Source: SAR324 cluster bacterium (GTDB lineage Bacteria; SAR324; XYD2-FULL-50-16). Taken from it: a stretch of 48,939 bases of DNA. The DNA lies in assembly GCA_028282885.1 (NCBI GenBank), contig JANQGX010000065.1:1-48939 (forward strand), written 5' to 3'. A program made the translations under genes and the position numbers. This document shows positions 26,411 to 34,932 of this stretch, piece by piece (within the stretch, counting starts at the first letter, position 1; each line of letters begins with the position of its first letter). The notes under the pieces are model-generated. The model searched no databases and was not told where the DNA came from. It worked only from the letters and a program-made list of their open reading frames with translations.

Positions 26411-26854
26411 TTATCCTGGTACAGGAAGCTTCACATCGTTGAAGATCTGAGTATAAAGACCCTGTTCCTTGATTCTTGAAACGTCAACGTCAACTGCCTG
26501 AACTCCGCCGTCAATGTCAGCAGCACCTTCGTCAGTTGTTCTGATCGGGAACTTAAATCGCTTAATCATCCCATCGCGGAACTTGATCGTCCACATAATA
26601 GTATCGGTACCTCTCATCGGGATACAGGAAGCTCCCAGAGGGGCGAAATCGGCATAGCATCTCACCTCGATAGCCTGCTGCGGGCAGATTTTTACACAAT
26701 TGTAGCACTCCCAGCACTGCACAGGTTCTTGGTTCCACGCCTTCATTGTTTCCATGTCCAGTTTCATAAGGTCATGAGGACAAATATACATACAAGCTGT
26801 TTTATCCTGACCCTTGCAACCGTCACATTTTTCAGTCATTACAAAACTTGGCAT
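26411..26854 (-). CDS. aprB: APS reductase beta subunit, two-cluster ferredoxin
   Basis: A 147-residue iron-sulfur subunit. The eight cluster cysteines are 10, 13, 21, 25 and 47, 50, 53, 57 (CDGCKGQDKTACMYIC and CWECYNCVKIC). The C-terminal tail wraps AprA in known structures. It passes electrons from QmoABC to the AprA flavin. It is the first gene of the whole sulfate locus in transcription order, with a good promoter about 110 bases upstream. Confidence 0.97.
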   Translation of the reverse strand: MPSFVMTEKCDGCKGQDKTACMYICPHDLMKLDMETMKAWNQEPVQCWECYNCVKICPQQAIEVRCYADFAPLGASCIPMRGTDTIMWTIKFRDGMIKRFKFPIRTTDEGAADIDGGVQAVDVDVSRIKEQGLYTQIFNDVKLPVPG

Positions 26855-26966
26855 CTAATATCTCCTAGAAGAAGGTTTAGTTTTGCAAAAAGTTAATAAA
26901 AACACTTCTTTCAATTAGTTCTTTTTTGATGGACCCCGCAAAGACAGTCCAAAAAAAACAAGGCTT

Positions 26967-26994
26967 ATTTTACCCGACCAATCAGTCATGTCAA
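26967..26994 (-). promoter_or_regulatory. Predicted sigma-70 promoter of aprBA
   Basis: On the minus strand TTGACA (26994-26989) is followed by 16 bases and TAAAAT (26972-26967). This is a perfect -35 and a five-of-six -10. It lies about 110 bases before the aprB ATG at 26854, leaving an A-rich 5' leader. This is the strongest housekeeping-type promoter I found in the locus. Confidence 0.7.
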
Positions 26995-27095
26995 GAGAAT
27001 CGCAATGACCTAAATCATAAATCCAGGCCTAAAAATCCTTTGCTATTGAAGCGTTACAAAAGGATGCGAAGCATCTCTGTCATCACTTGATCTGA

Positions 27096-27887
27096 TTACT
27101 TTCGCGGGTGAATCGACCCCTCGGCAAAAAGTGCAAATTTTAGCCATTCGAAGCCGAATTTGAGCAGCTCTTCATCACTCGATTTGATCCTCTCTACCGT
27201 ATCAACACTTATGTCAAATCGATCCAAAAAACTGCTGTTGAACACAAAGCTGCGAAACGCGTCCAGATCATAGCTGACCATGATAAAAATATTCATTTTT
27301 TGATCTTGATCATCTTTTAATGTCAGGGACTTCAGCCTTGCGACGATCTCCAGCCAGGGTTGATTCAACTGATCCAGCTCTGTGGAACCCTGGTTGGTTT
27401 TGTATTCCGGTATGGTCCACTTGCCTTTTTCAAAATGGCCCTTGCACATCTCCTCTTCAATAATGAAATAGGAGTTCTCACCTGCTTTCTCGTCAGGGCT
27501 TTTGGTGGCCACACCCGTTGGATAGTTGCGACAAACAACAGGTCTGTTTTCGTAAATCGTGCAACCGGCGTCACTCAGAAATGCACATCTTTCACCCTCC
27601 ACCATTCTTAGTTTTAAAAGCGGAAGGCTGGTGTTCTTAAAATTCTGTAGGTCTGCATATTTCTGCAGGAATTCATCAGATCGAATGCCTAGACGGTTTT
27701 TGATACGCACCACATCAAAAGGTGTCAAAAGAACATCAATCTGTTTACAACACGCGTTAAAACAGGAAACCCCCGGGTGACATGAAAAGGGGAATTCGGT
27801 GGATTCAGAGGCAGGCTTTAAATGAAAGCGTCCTTTGCCCTCTGCATTTAACTCTTCAATTTCCTTAGGGATACTATTCTCGACCAT
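27096..27887 (-). CDS. YkgJ-family zinc/iron-chelating cysteine-cluster protein
   Basis: A 263-residue protein with the YkgJ (UPF0153) pattern: CHPGVSCFNACCKQIDVLLTPFDVVRI, then CAFLSDAGCTIYENRPVVCRNYPTG, where the cysteines are thought to bind Fe-S or zinc. The family has no firmly established function. It lies upstream of aprB on the same strand, about 100 bases beyond the aprB promoter, so it is a separate unit. No signal peptide is seen. Confidence 0.85.
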   Translation of the reverse strand: MVENSIPKEIEELNAEGKGRFHLKPASESTEFPFSCHPGVSCFNACCKQIDVLLTPFDVVRIKNRLGIRSDEFLQKYADLQNFKNTSLPLLKLRMVEGERCAFLSDAGCTIYENRPVVCRNYPTGVATKSPDEKAGENSYFIIEEEMCKGHFEKGKWTIPEYKTNQGSTELDQLNQPWLEIVARLKSLTLKDDQDQKMNIFIMVSYDLDAFRSFVFNSSFLDRFDISVDTVERIKSSDEELLKFGFEWLKFALFAEGSIHPRK

Positions 27888-28173
27888 CTTATCTTAATTC
27901 CTTCTATCCAATCCGAAGCCTGATGAATGAATCATCTACCTCTTCCCGATTGGGTGTTGATTCGTTTTACTGGAGGATTTGGAATAATCCTTCAGACATA
28001 AAAACAAGGGACTCTTCAAGTTTATGCTGCAATGAATCGTTACGAGATTCTCGAACCATGGCGATGAATTTATCTCAAAACCCGGCGTAGATGCAATTTC
28101 TTTGCCGGATATAAGCCATGGCTTAAGAACCGACCCCAAGGGCCCCAAACGAAAACAGCAAAACTGTTGTCCC
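27888..28173. other. Intergenic region with a 14-base palindrome
   Basis: About 286 bases between the YkgJ-type and GTPase genes. TAAGCCATGGCTTA (28112-28125) is a perfect palindrome of unknown meaning. An open frame at 27936-28226 overlaps the GTPase gene end and looks random, so it is not called. Confidence 0.4.
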
Positions 28174-29067
28174 TCAAACAGGCAACTCAAAGCTGTGTCC
28201 ACCCAGCAGACCTTTTCGAAAATCAAGGAGTAGTTGATTACATGTTTTCAGGTAATCTATCTCACCCCCGCGTTTCTTGAAATTCAATCGTGCCCCAATC
28301 TTTGATAACAACTCCTCGGTGGGTGCATCCAACGTTTCTAATTGATATCGCTGCTGAAACAGAGTCGGGTTACCCGACTTCAGATTCTCCACCACAAAAG
28401 CAGCCACCTGTTCTTTTCCCAGGATTTGGTCTTTAATGGCATGTATGGCACATAACCAAAATCCCTGCTCATCGTTATCGATTCTGGGAGGCATGATACC
28501 CGGTGTATCCAGCAATTCAAGGTTCTTCCCCAGTACAATCCACTCCTGGCTCCTGGTTACTCCCGGACGATCACCGGTTTTGGCTGCGCCTCGTTTAGTA
28601 AGCCTGTTGATCAGAGTGGACTTTCCCGTATTGGGAATCCCCACCACAATCATTCTCAACGGTGGAGGTCGGATCCCTTTTTTTTTCAAAGCCGCCCACT
28701 TCTCTTCCATCATTTTGCGACAGAGTTCAGGAATCCTCTTCAGGGTATTGGCTTTTAGCGCGTTGACAAAAACTGCCAACTGATTTCGTTCCTGGAACCA
28801 TTTTTCCCAACGCCTGTTAACAGCGGTATCAGCCAGATTGGATTTGTTTAACACAATCAGTCGCGGCCTCCCCTGGATCAGTTCCTCTATCCTTGAGTTT
28901 CCGGAGGCGAGCGGCGCCCTGGCGTCCCTGACCTCAATAACAACATCAACCCTGCTGATCTTTTCCCGGACCTCTCTCAATGCCTTGGCCATGTGCCCGG
29001 GAAACCAGTTGATTCTGCCGGACATATTGTGGGCTGATTTCATTGATATTGATTTATTCTCGACCAC
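28174..29067 (-). CDS. ylqF: Circularly permuted ribosome-biogenesis GTPase (YlqF/RbgA family)
   Basis: A 297-residue GTPase with motifs in permuted order: G4 LNKSNLAD near residue 75, then G1 GIPNTGKSTLINRL near 147, then G3 DTPGIMPPR near 192. It starts with the RINWFPGHMAKALRE segment that typifies the YlqF/RbgA family. Members assist late assembly of the 50S ribosomal subunit. Length is normal. It lies upstream of the YkgJ-type gene on the same strand. Confidence 0.93.
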   Translation of the reverse strand: MVENKSISMKSAHNMSGRINWFPGHMAKALREVREKISRVDVVIEVRDARAPLASGNSRIEELIQGRPRLIVLNKSNLADTAVNRRWEKWFQERNQLAVFVNALKANTLKRIPELCRKMMEEKWAALKKKGIRPPPLRMIVVGIPNTGKSTLINRLTKRGAAKTGDRPGVTRSQEWIVLGKNLELLDTPGIMPPRIDNDEQGFWLCAIHAIKDQILGKEQVAAFVVENLKSGNPTLFQQRYQLETLDAPTEELLSKIGARLNFKKRGGEIDYLKTCNQLLLDFRKGLLGGHSFELPV

Positions 29068-29166
29068 TATATATATTAAAATAAATTAAATAATCGAAAA
29101 TCAGGTCGTCCTTACCCAACCTGAGTGACCCAGTTTTTCGTTAATATTCAACTTCTCAAAAACGAG

Positions 29167-29472
29167 TTAAAACAAGCGAATAGACCGGTAACTTGAATCG
29201 GTTTCGTCATCAGGGATAAATCCACGAGTCTTGTAGAGATAGAGACTTCTTGCGATTTCACGAACGACAGCTCTTGGTTCGTAATGTTTTGTAATTATTA
29301 ATTTATTACCCAACGAACCATTGCCGACGCTATTCTTTAAAAAACTCGTTGATTTATTGTCTGGGGTCATATAACTTAGAAAAATGCCGTCAAGCAAAAC
29401 CAAAGGGGGGAATCTGTATCGATTAATTCTTGCTTTTATGAGTCCAAAGAACTCATAACTGTTCTTACCCAT
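29167..29472 (-). CDS. Small hypothetical protein, 101 aa (uncertain)
   Basis: An open frame in the otherwise empty gap between the GTPase gene and the divergent Crp-type gene. The C-terminal half (REIARSLYLYKTRGFIPDDE) looks protein-like rather than random. There is no good ribosome site before the ATG at 29472 and no recognisable family. It may be a real small gene, or a decayed or chance frame. Confidence 0.35.
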   Translation of the reverse strand: MGKNSYEFFGLIKARINRYRFPPLVLLDGIFLSYMTPDNKSTSFLKNSVGNGSLGNKLIITKHYEPRAVVREIARSLYLYKTRGFIPDDETDSSYRSIRLF

Positions 29473-29572
29473 ACGGTTTTTAAAAGCTAGACTGATATGA
29501 AAATCTTAACAAGCAGATTCTTTGAAAACTGGCAATTGGTGTCAACGATTGTCTAAAAATAAGAGAAACTAT

Positions 29573-30304
29573 ATGGAAGGCTCTTCAGTAAATAAAAAAT
29601 TCGATCACGAAATCCGAGTGGCTACTCTGAAAACTTTGGAATTATTCCAAGATTTGAGTCACGATTTATTGCTTGAGCTTTCGAAACTGACGACTATCAG
29701 AACTTTAAAAAAGAACGAAGTCATCTTCGAACAGGGGGATGTTGCTAAGAAATTCACCTTTGTTAACAAAGGGATGGTAAAGGTTATCCGCAGTCTCAAG
29801 CCGGGACAGGAGATGATCCTCCGTATTGCCACCGAAGGGGAATTTTTTGGTATTCTGGCTATATTCAGTGAACAGACCTATGCAGTGCGAGCCGTCACCG
29901 AAGGGGAAGTCACCCTGGTGGAGATTCCCAAGGAGCCGTTTTTTGAATTTCTGGATAAACATCCTGAAATCTATAGAAAGTTTCTCAAATTGAGCAGCCA
30001 GAACAGTCAGCAGATGATGCGCAAAGTGCCGGAAATGGCTCTGACCAGAATTGAATCCAGAGTGGCCAAAATTCTCCTGAATCTGACAAAGAAGATCGGA
30101 TATCAGGAAGACGGGCTGTATCAATTGGATATGCCGCTGACACGTAAAGAGATCGCTGCAATGGCCGGGACAACTACGGAGACTGTCGTACGGGTACTGG
30201 GCAGGCTGGAAAAGACAGATGTGATTGAAATGAACAAACATCACATTATCCTCAGAGATCAGGATTATTTGGAATCACTTGTTGATGAGACAGATCATCT
30301 GTAA
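29573..30304 (+). CDS. Crp/Fnr-family transcriptional regulator
   Basis: Start taken at the ATG at 29573, preceded by AAGAGA; a TTG at 29522 would add 17 residues. The 243-residue product has an N-terminal cyclic-nucleotide-binding-type beta roll (VIFEQGDVAKKFTFVNKGMVKV) and a C-terminal winged helix with the recognition pattern LTRKEIAAMAGTTTETVVRVLGRLE. The N-terminal cysteines of Fnr are absent, so it is not an oxygen-sensing Fnr; effector unknown. Sulfate reducers use Crp/Fnr proteins such as HcpR for nitrosative stress, but nothing here proves that. A terminator follows. Confidence 0.9.
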   Translation: MEGSSVNKKFDHEIRVATLKTLELFQDLSHDLLLELSKLTTIRTLKKNEVIFEQGDVAKKFTFVNKGMVKVIRSLKPGQEMILRIATEGEFFGILAIFSEQTYAVRAVTEGEVTLVEIPKEPFFEFLDKHPEIYRKFLKLSSQNSQQMMRKVPEMALTRIESRVAKILLNLTKKIGYQEDGLYQLDMPLTRKEIAAMAGTTTETVVRVLGRLEKTDVIEMNKHHIILRDQDYLESLVDETDHL

Positions 30305-30324
30305 TCCTTTCACACTTCTTGAAG

Positions 30325-30360
30325 AAAACCGGTCTGTCACTATCAGCACCTCCGGTTTTT
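30325..30360 (+). terminator. Terminator after the Crp/Fnr-type gene
   Basis: AAAACCGG (30325-30332) pairs with CCGGTTTT (30352-30359), ending in a run of five T. It lies about 20 bases after the gene's stop. Confidence 0.75.
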
Positions 30361-30485
30361 CACCGCGTCATCCCCGTTCGTTCATTAATACTCCCCTGCA
30401 ATCGATTGCAAATCTTGCACACATTAATACCTGGACACACTTGATTTAATTAGAATTATCAAACAAAGCTTCCGGGATACCCTTC

Positions 30486-31229
30486 ATGCCGAAAAAACAG
30501 AGAATCGATCTGCTGGTCTTCCAAAAAGGCCTGGCTCCCAGTCGAGAAAGAGCGCAGGCGTACATAATGGCAGGCAAGGTACTTGTGGATGAATGTAAAA
30601 TTGAAAAAGCAGGGCAGAAAGTATCCACGGGTTCCAGTATCCGAATTTTGGGGAGTGATCAACCTTATGTCAGTCGGGGGGGGCTCAAGTTAGCCGCAGC
30701 CATTAAAGCCTTCAACGTCAACACAAAACACAAAATAGCAATAGACATCGGGGCCTCTACTGGCGGATTTACAGATTGTCTCCTGCAATCCGGGGCTGGT
30801 TGCATCTATGCAATCGATTCGGGCACAAATCAGTTGGCCTGGCTACTCTATCAAAATCCCCGTGTTATAAGCCTGGAACGGGCCAATTTCAGGTATTTGT
30901 CAATGGATCAAATCGGGACCTTTGTAGATCTGATTGTTATTGACGTCAGTTTTATCTCGTTAAAAAAAATCCTGGCGAACTGCCCCGATTTCCTGGTCAG
31001 GGGTGGTGAGATCCTTGCCCTCATCAAACCGCAGTTCGAAGCAGGCAAGGAGAGAATCAAGAGAGGCGGGTTGGTTACAGATCCCAAAATACATCAGGAA
31101 ATTATCCGGGATATTGAAGACTTTTCAAAGTCTATCGGTTTATTACCTTCAGGGGTGATTGCATCCCCAATAATAGGCAAAAAACGAGGGAATCAGGAAT
31201 TTCTGATTCATCTTGTAAAAACAGACTAG
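30486..31229 (+). CDS. tlyA: TlyA-family rRNA 2'-O-methyltransferase (S4 domain)
   Basis: A 247-residue protein with an N-terminal S4 RNA-binding domain (RIDLLVFQKGLAPSRERAQ) and an FtsJ/RrmJ-like SAM-dependent methyltransferase domain (AIDIGASTGGFTDCLLQ, then VIDVSFISLKKIL). TlyA proteins 2'-O-methylate rRNA; older annotations call them haemolysins. Length is typical. The Shine-Dalgarno before the ATG is weak. It begins a plus-strand run with the YqaA-type gene. Confidence 0.92.
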   Translation: MPKKQRIDLLVFQKGLAPSRERAQAYIMAGKVLVDECKIEKAGQKVSTGSSIRILGSDQPYVSRGGLKLAAAIKAFNVNTKHKIAIDIGASTGGFTDCLLQSGAGCIYAIDSGTNQLAWLLYQNPRVISLERANFRYLSMDQIGTFVDLIVIDVSFISLKKILANCPDFLVRGGEILALIKPQFEAGKERIKRGGLVTDPKIHQEIIRDIEDFSKSIGLLPSGVIASPIIGKKRGNQEFLIHLVKTD

Positions 31230-31270
31230 TCGATTCTTATTGCATCATTTCCGCCTTTCCGAACGAGTGT

Positions 31271-31771
31271 TTGTCATTCTGGAAAATCCTGAAAACAGAT
31301 CTAAACAGGGGAATATTTATATTGATTGAGGATCTGGTTTATCAATCCGGTATTCCTGGGCTTTTAATCGTCAGCTATTTGGCAGCAACACTGCTCCCCC
31401 TCGGTTCTGAAGCATTTGTGGTCGGCATGGCTCTTATTGGCTATAATCCGCTTTTTATTTTCTTCACCGCGACTACGGGAAATACGCTTGGTGCCATTAC
31501 CAATTACTTTGTTGGCAAGTATGGCAGTCGATTCATCCTGTCTCGTTATATCAATGTCGAACAGGAGAAACAGCGTAACGTTGAATTGGTGTTTAGGAAA
31601 TGGGGATCCCCTGTTCTGTTCTTTGCCTGGGCTCCTGTTGTGGGAGATCCGCTAACAGTAATTGCCGGAGGCTTGAATCTCAAATTATCCGTATTTATTT
31701 TTTGGGTGATCTTTGGAAAAGCATTCAGATATGCCCTGATCATCTTCACAACCCTTTCAATTTCCGCTTGA
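31271..31771 (+). CDS. YqaA-family membrane protein (DedA/SNARE-associated type)
   Basis: A 166-residue inner-membrane protein with hydrophobic segments and the YqaA/DedA pattern LPLGSEAFVVGMAL, then GNTLGAITNYFVGKYG, and WAPVVGDPLTVIAGGL. The family may act in lipid scrambling or transport; function here is unknown. It starts with TTG, with no clear ribosome site, 41 bases after tlyA, so translation may be coupled to tlyA. Confidence 0.8.
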   Translation: MSFWKILKTDLNRGIFILIEDLVYQSGIPGLLIVSYLAATLLPLGSEAFVVGMALIGYNPLFIFFTATTGNTLGAITNYFVGKYGSRFILSRYINVEQEKQRNVELVFRKWGSPVLFFAWAPVVGDPLTVIAGGLNLKLSVFIFWVIFGKAFRYALIIFTTLSISA

Positions 31772-31838
31772 TTCGTACTCAGACGTTTTGGAGAATTTGA
31801 TAGCTGTCTTAACAAGGGTTTTCTATCAGTCATGAAGA

Positions 31839-31865
31839 TCTAAATCATACTCCATATGATTTAGA
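31839..31865. repeat. Perfect 11-base inverted repeat between yqaA-type gene and trkA
   Basis: TCTAAATCATA (31839-31849) and TATGATTTAGA (31855-31865), loop CTCCA. No T-run follows directly, so it could be a terminator of unusual form for the tlyA-yqaA unit, or an operator of trkAH. The gap of nearly 300 bases around it holds no gene I can support. Confidence 0.5.
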
Positions 31866-32069
31866 CCACCTCTTTTGCCCGTCTTTTCAACCAGCAGATC
31901 ATGACACAATCTCCAAAATCCAACTCAATCCCCGATTCGTTATTGTAGTTCTGATTTAGAATTCTGTTGTCCTGATCTTGGTCCGATCTCTTCCTGTTTT
32001 TGACGAATATCCCGGAGGTCTTTTAAGATCAAATATTACGGAAAATTTGAATATTCAGCAGGAGATGCA

Positions 32070-33428
32070 TTGAAAATTGTCATTGCTGGTGCCGGGGAGG
32101 TGGGATTTCATCTCATCGAGAACCTCAGCAAAAACAACCTTAATATTATAACTATTGATACCAATAAAAAGGTATTGACAAAACTAAGTCAGAACTACGG
32201 TGTTACCACAGACCATGCCAACATTATCGACAGCCAATACCTGACTACGAACTATCTGGACGATGCAGACCTTTTCCTGGCTATTACCAATTCAGATGAA
32301 ACCAACATGATCGCCTGCAAGCTGGCTGCAGAGGCGGGGGTGAAGAGAACAATCTGCAGAATCCGTCAGATTGATCTAAAATCTGACTACAAGGGATTCT
32401 CCTTGAAATCGCTGGGCATTGACTGGGTCATAAATCCCGTCCTGTTGGTTGCTGATGAAATCGTACGATTGATTTTAACCCCGAATATTGTTGATACCCA
32501 TGAATTTCTGAACGGTGAGATTCTGTTAACCGGTTACAGGATGACAGAACATTCCAGATTCATCGGCAAGAGTATCCGGGAATTGGAAGGCGATGGAAAG
32601 GAAGATCTGTTTCAGATTGCGGTTATCCAACGTAATAACATATCTCATATCCCCCAGAAGAATGACATCATTAAATATGGGGACATTGTCTATTTTATCT
32701 ATCAAAAAAAGGATTTCACGTTCCTGAGAAAACACTTGGGCTATGTACAGATATCTGCCAAATCGAAAAAGGTCATAATAAATGGTGGAGGAAATATTGG
32801 TTTGAGGGTTGCCGAACAGTTGGAAAAGGCCAATCAGAAAGTTAAGATCATAGAAAAAGACCTTTCCAGGAGCTACAGAATTGCCGAAACCCTGCAAAAG
32901 GCATTGGTCCTCAATTTCGATGGAACCGACCTGAAAAAACTGCATTCCGAAGATATTGAAAAGACAGATTACTTCATCTCGGTCACCGATTCCGAATCCC
33001 AGAACCTGACCTCCTGCCTCTTAGCCAGCAAACAGGGGGTAGAGAGAACCATTTGCCTGGTTCAGCAGCCGGAACTTCTTCAGATCATTGATCAGAACAC
33101 ACCGATCTCTCTTGCCATAAGCCCACGAATCCTGACAGCAAGGTATCTTGTACAGTTTATCCAGGGAACAAATATCTCCTCATATTTTTCAATGCTTAAT
33201 AGTCAGATTGAAATCCTGGAAATCCATTTGGATAATCGTGCAAAATGCGTAGGATGCCGCCTCAATGAAATCAACCTGCCGGAAAACGTCATGATCGGTA
33301 TCGTCAAACGCGGAAACAGTTATCTTATTCCCAAGGGAAGTACACATTTAGAGCGTGGGGATGTGATTCTGGTGATTCTTCACCGGTTTGACAGAAGCGA
33401 AGCCCTGGGCTTCTTTATCAATCGGTAA
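32070..33428 (+). CDS. trkA: TrkA, NAD-binding regulator of Trk potassium uptake
   Basis: A 452-residue cytoplasmic protein with two RCK modules, each starting with a Rossmann nucleotide motif (GAGEVGFHLIENL near residue 6; GGGNIGLRVAEQL near 235) and each followed by a TrkA-C domain. It gates the TrkH channel in response to nucleotides. The start is TTG with GGAG about five bases upstream. trkH follows by 42 bases in the same direction. Confidence 0.95.
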   Translation: MKIVIAGAGEVGFHLIENLSKNNLNIITIDTNKKVLTKLSQNYGVTTDHANIIDSQYLTTNYLDDADLFLAITNSDETNMIACKLAAEAGVKRTICRIRQIDLKSDYKGFSLKSLGIDWVINPVLLVADEIVRLILTPNIVDTHEFLNGEILLTGYRMTEHSRFIGKSIRELEGDGKEDLFQIAVIQRNNISHIPQKNDIIKYGDIVYFIYQKKDFTFLRKHLGYVQISAKSKKVIINGGGNIGLRVAEQLEKANQKVKIIEKDLSRSYRIAETLQKALVLNFDGTDLKKLHSEDIEKTDYFISVTDSESQNLTSCLLASKQGVERTICLVQQPELLQIIDQNTPISLAISPRILTARYLVQFIQGTNISSYFSMLNSQIEILEIHLDNRAKCVGCRLNEINLPENVMIGIVKRGNSYLIPKGSTHLERGDVILVILHRFDRSEALGFFINR

Positions 33429-33470
33429 ACCCGGATTCGGTTATTACGAGATCTTTAAAACTAAAGTGCC

Positions 33471-34919
33471 ATGCAGTTCAAAACCATATTCAAAGCCCTG
33501 GGAATGATAACCGGGATTCTGTCGATCATACTATTGATCCCGACCTGTTATGCATTCATATCCGAAACGTCTGACTTTATGGCCTTTTTAGTGTCATTTG
33601 CCATCTCATTTTTTATCTCGACCGTTCTGGTGTTCATCCCCAAATCAAAATCCAATCTCAAGGCCAGGGACAGTTATGCACTGGTGACATTCGGGTGGAT
33701 TGCCGCCGGCTTTGTGGGATGTCTCCCCTACTACTTCTCCGGATGTATTCCCTCCTTTACCGACGCGTATTTTGAATCGATTAGCGGATTTACAACCACC
33801 GGTGCTTCCATCCTGACCGATATCGAATCCATGCCGCCGGCGATTCTTTTGTGGCGAAGCGCCACCCAATGGCTGGGCGGAATGGGAATTATCGTTTTTG
33901 CCCTTGCTGTCATCCCCCATTTGAATATCGGGGGGATGAGTATTTTTCAGGCCGAAGTTCCCGGGCCCACGGCTGAAAAACTGACACCGAGGATTCAGGA
34001 CACCGCCAAGGTATTGTGGTTTGTCTATCTTATCTTTACCGTTATTTTGGTTATACTCTTGTGGATATCGGGGATGACCCTTTTTGAAGCAATAAATCAC
34101 TCTTTTACCACTATGTCGACAGGTGGATTCAGTACCAGTAACTCCAGTGTCGCCGGGTTTCATTCACCGTTGATTGAATGGATCATCACCCTGTTTATGA
34201 TTATTGCCGGTGTGAACTTCGCCCTTCATTACAGATTTCTCTTTCAAGGGTGGAAAATCGGTGAGTATACCCGGGATTCAGAGTTAAGGTTTTACCTGCT
34301 GGTGATCGTCATATCCATCACCACCATCGCAGCAATTATCTGGATCAGAGAGGGAGGTAACATCGCCACACTCATCCGGGATACTTCCTTTACCGTGGCA
34401 TCTATTCTTACAACCACAGGTTTTGGAACCGCTGATTATGAACTGTGGCCTGTATATGGCCAGTTTATACTGATGTTCTTGATGATTATGGGAGGATGTG
34501 CAGGTAGTACTGCGGGAGGGATTAAATCCATTCGGTTTATGCTGGTGCTGAAGTATATGTACGTGGAAACCCTGAAGATGATTCATCCGAATCTGATAAG
34601 AACCGTGAAGATTCAGGATTCGGTGGTGGAGAGAAATGTTCTGGCGAATATACTGGGATTCATTTATCTCTATACTGCCGTCATGATTGTCTCAGTTTTA
34701 CTGGTCTCCATTGAAACCAATGACATGATTACAGCCTTGGGAAGTGTTATAGCCAGTCTGGGGAATATCGGTCCGGGATTCGGTACTGTCGGACCGACCG
34801 AGAATTACGCCCACCTGGGATCATTTACCAAGTGGATCCTTTCGATGGATATGGTGATGGGCAGGCTGGAGATACTGACGTTTCTGGTTCTGTTTCTTCC
34901 GCATACCTGGAAAAAATAA
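33471..34919 (+). CDS. trkH: TrkH, potassium-uptake channel subunit
   Basis: A 482-residue polytopic membrane protein of the TrkH/KtrB superfamily. Selectivity-filter-type loops with the conserved glycine are seen in SGFTTTGASI, MSTGGFSTSN, LTTTGFGTAD and LGNIGPGFG, one per repeat, with GGMGIIV and GGCAGSTAGGIKS also conserved. Together with TrkA it takes up potassium for osmotic and pH balance. It converges on the next gene with a 13-base gap. Confidence 0.95.
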   Translation: MQFKTIFKALGMITGILSIILLIPTCYAFISETSDFMAFLVSFAISFFISTVLVFIPKSKSNLKARDSYALVTFGWIAAGFVGCLPYYFSGCIPSFTDAYFESISGFTTTGASILTDIESMPPAILLWRSATQWLGGMGIIVFALAVIPHLNIGGMSIFQAEVPGPTAEKLTPRIQDTAKVLWFVYLIFTVILVILLWISGMTLFEAINHSFTTMSTGGFSTSNSSVAGFHSPLIEWIITLFMIIAGVNFALHYRFLFQGWKIGEYTRDSELRFYLLVIVISITTIAAIIWIREGGNIATLIRDTSFTVASILTTTGFGTADYELWPVYGQFILMFLMIMGGCAGSTAGGIKSIRFMLVLKYMYVETLKMIHPNLIRTVKIQDSVVERNVLANILGFIYLYTAVMIVSVLLVSIETNDMITALGSVIASLGNIGPGFGTVGPTENYAHLGSFTKWILSMDMVMGRLEILTFLVLFLPHTWKK

Positions 34920-34932
34920 ACTATTCAAAAAT

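Noticed and set aside
27936..28226. 96-codon minus-strand frame overlapping the GTPase gene end
   Set aside because: No ribosome site or family, and it overlaps the conserved C-terminus of the GTPase in another frame.
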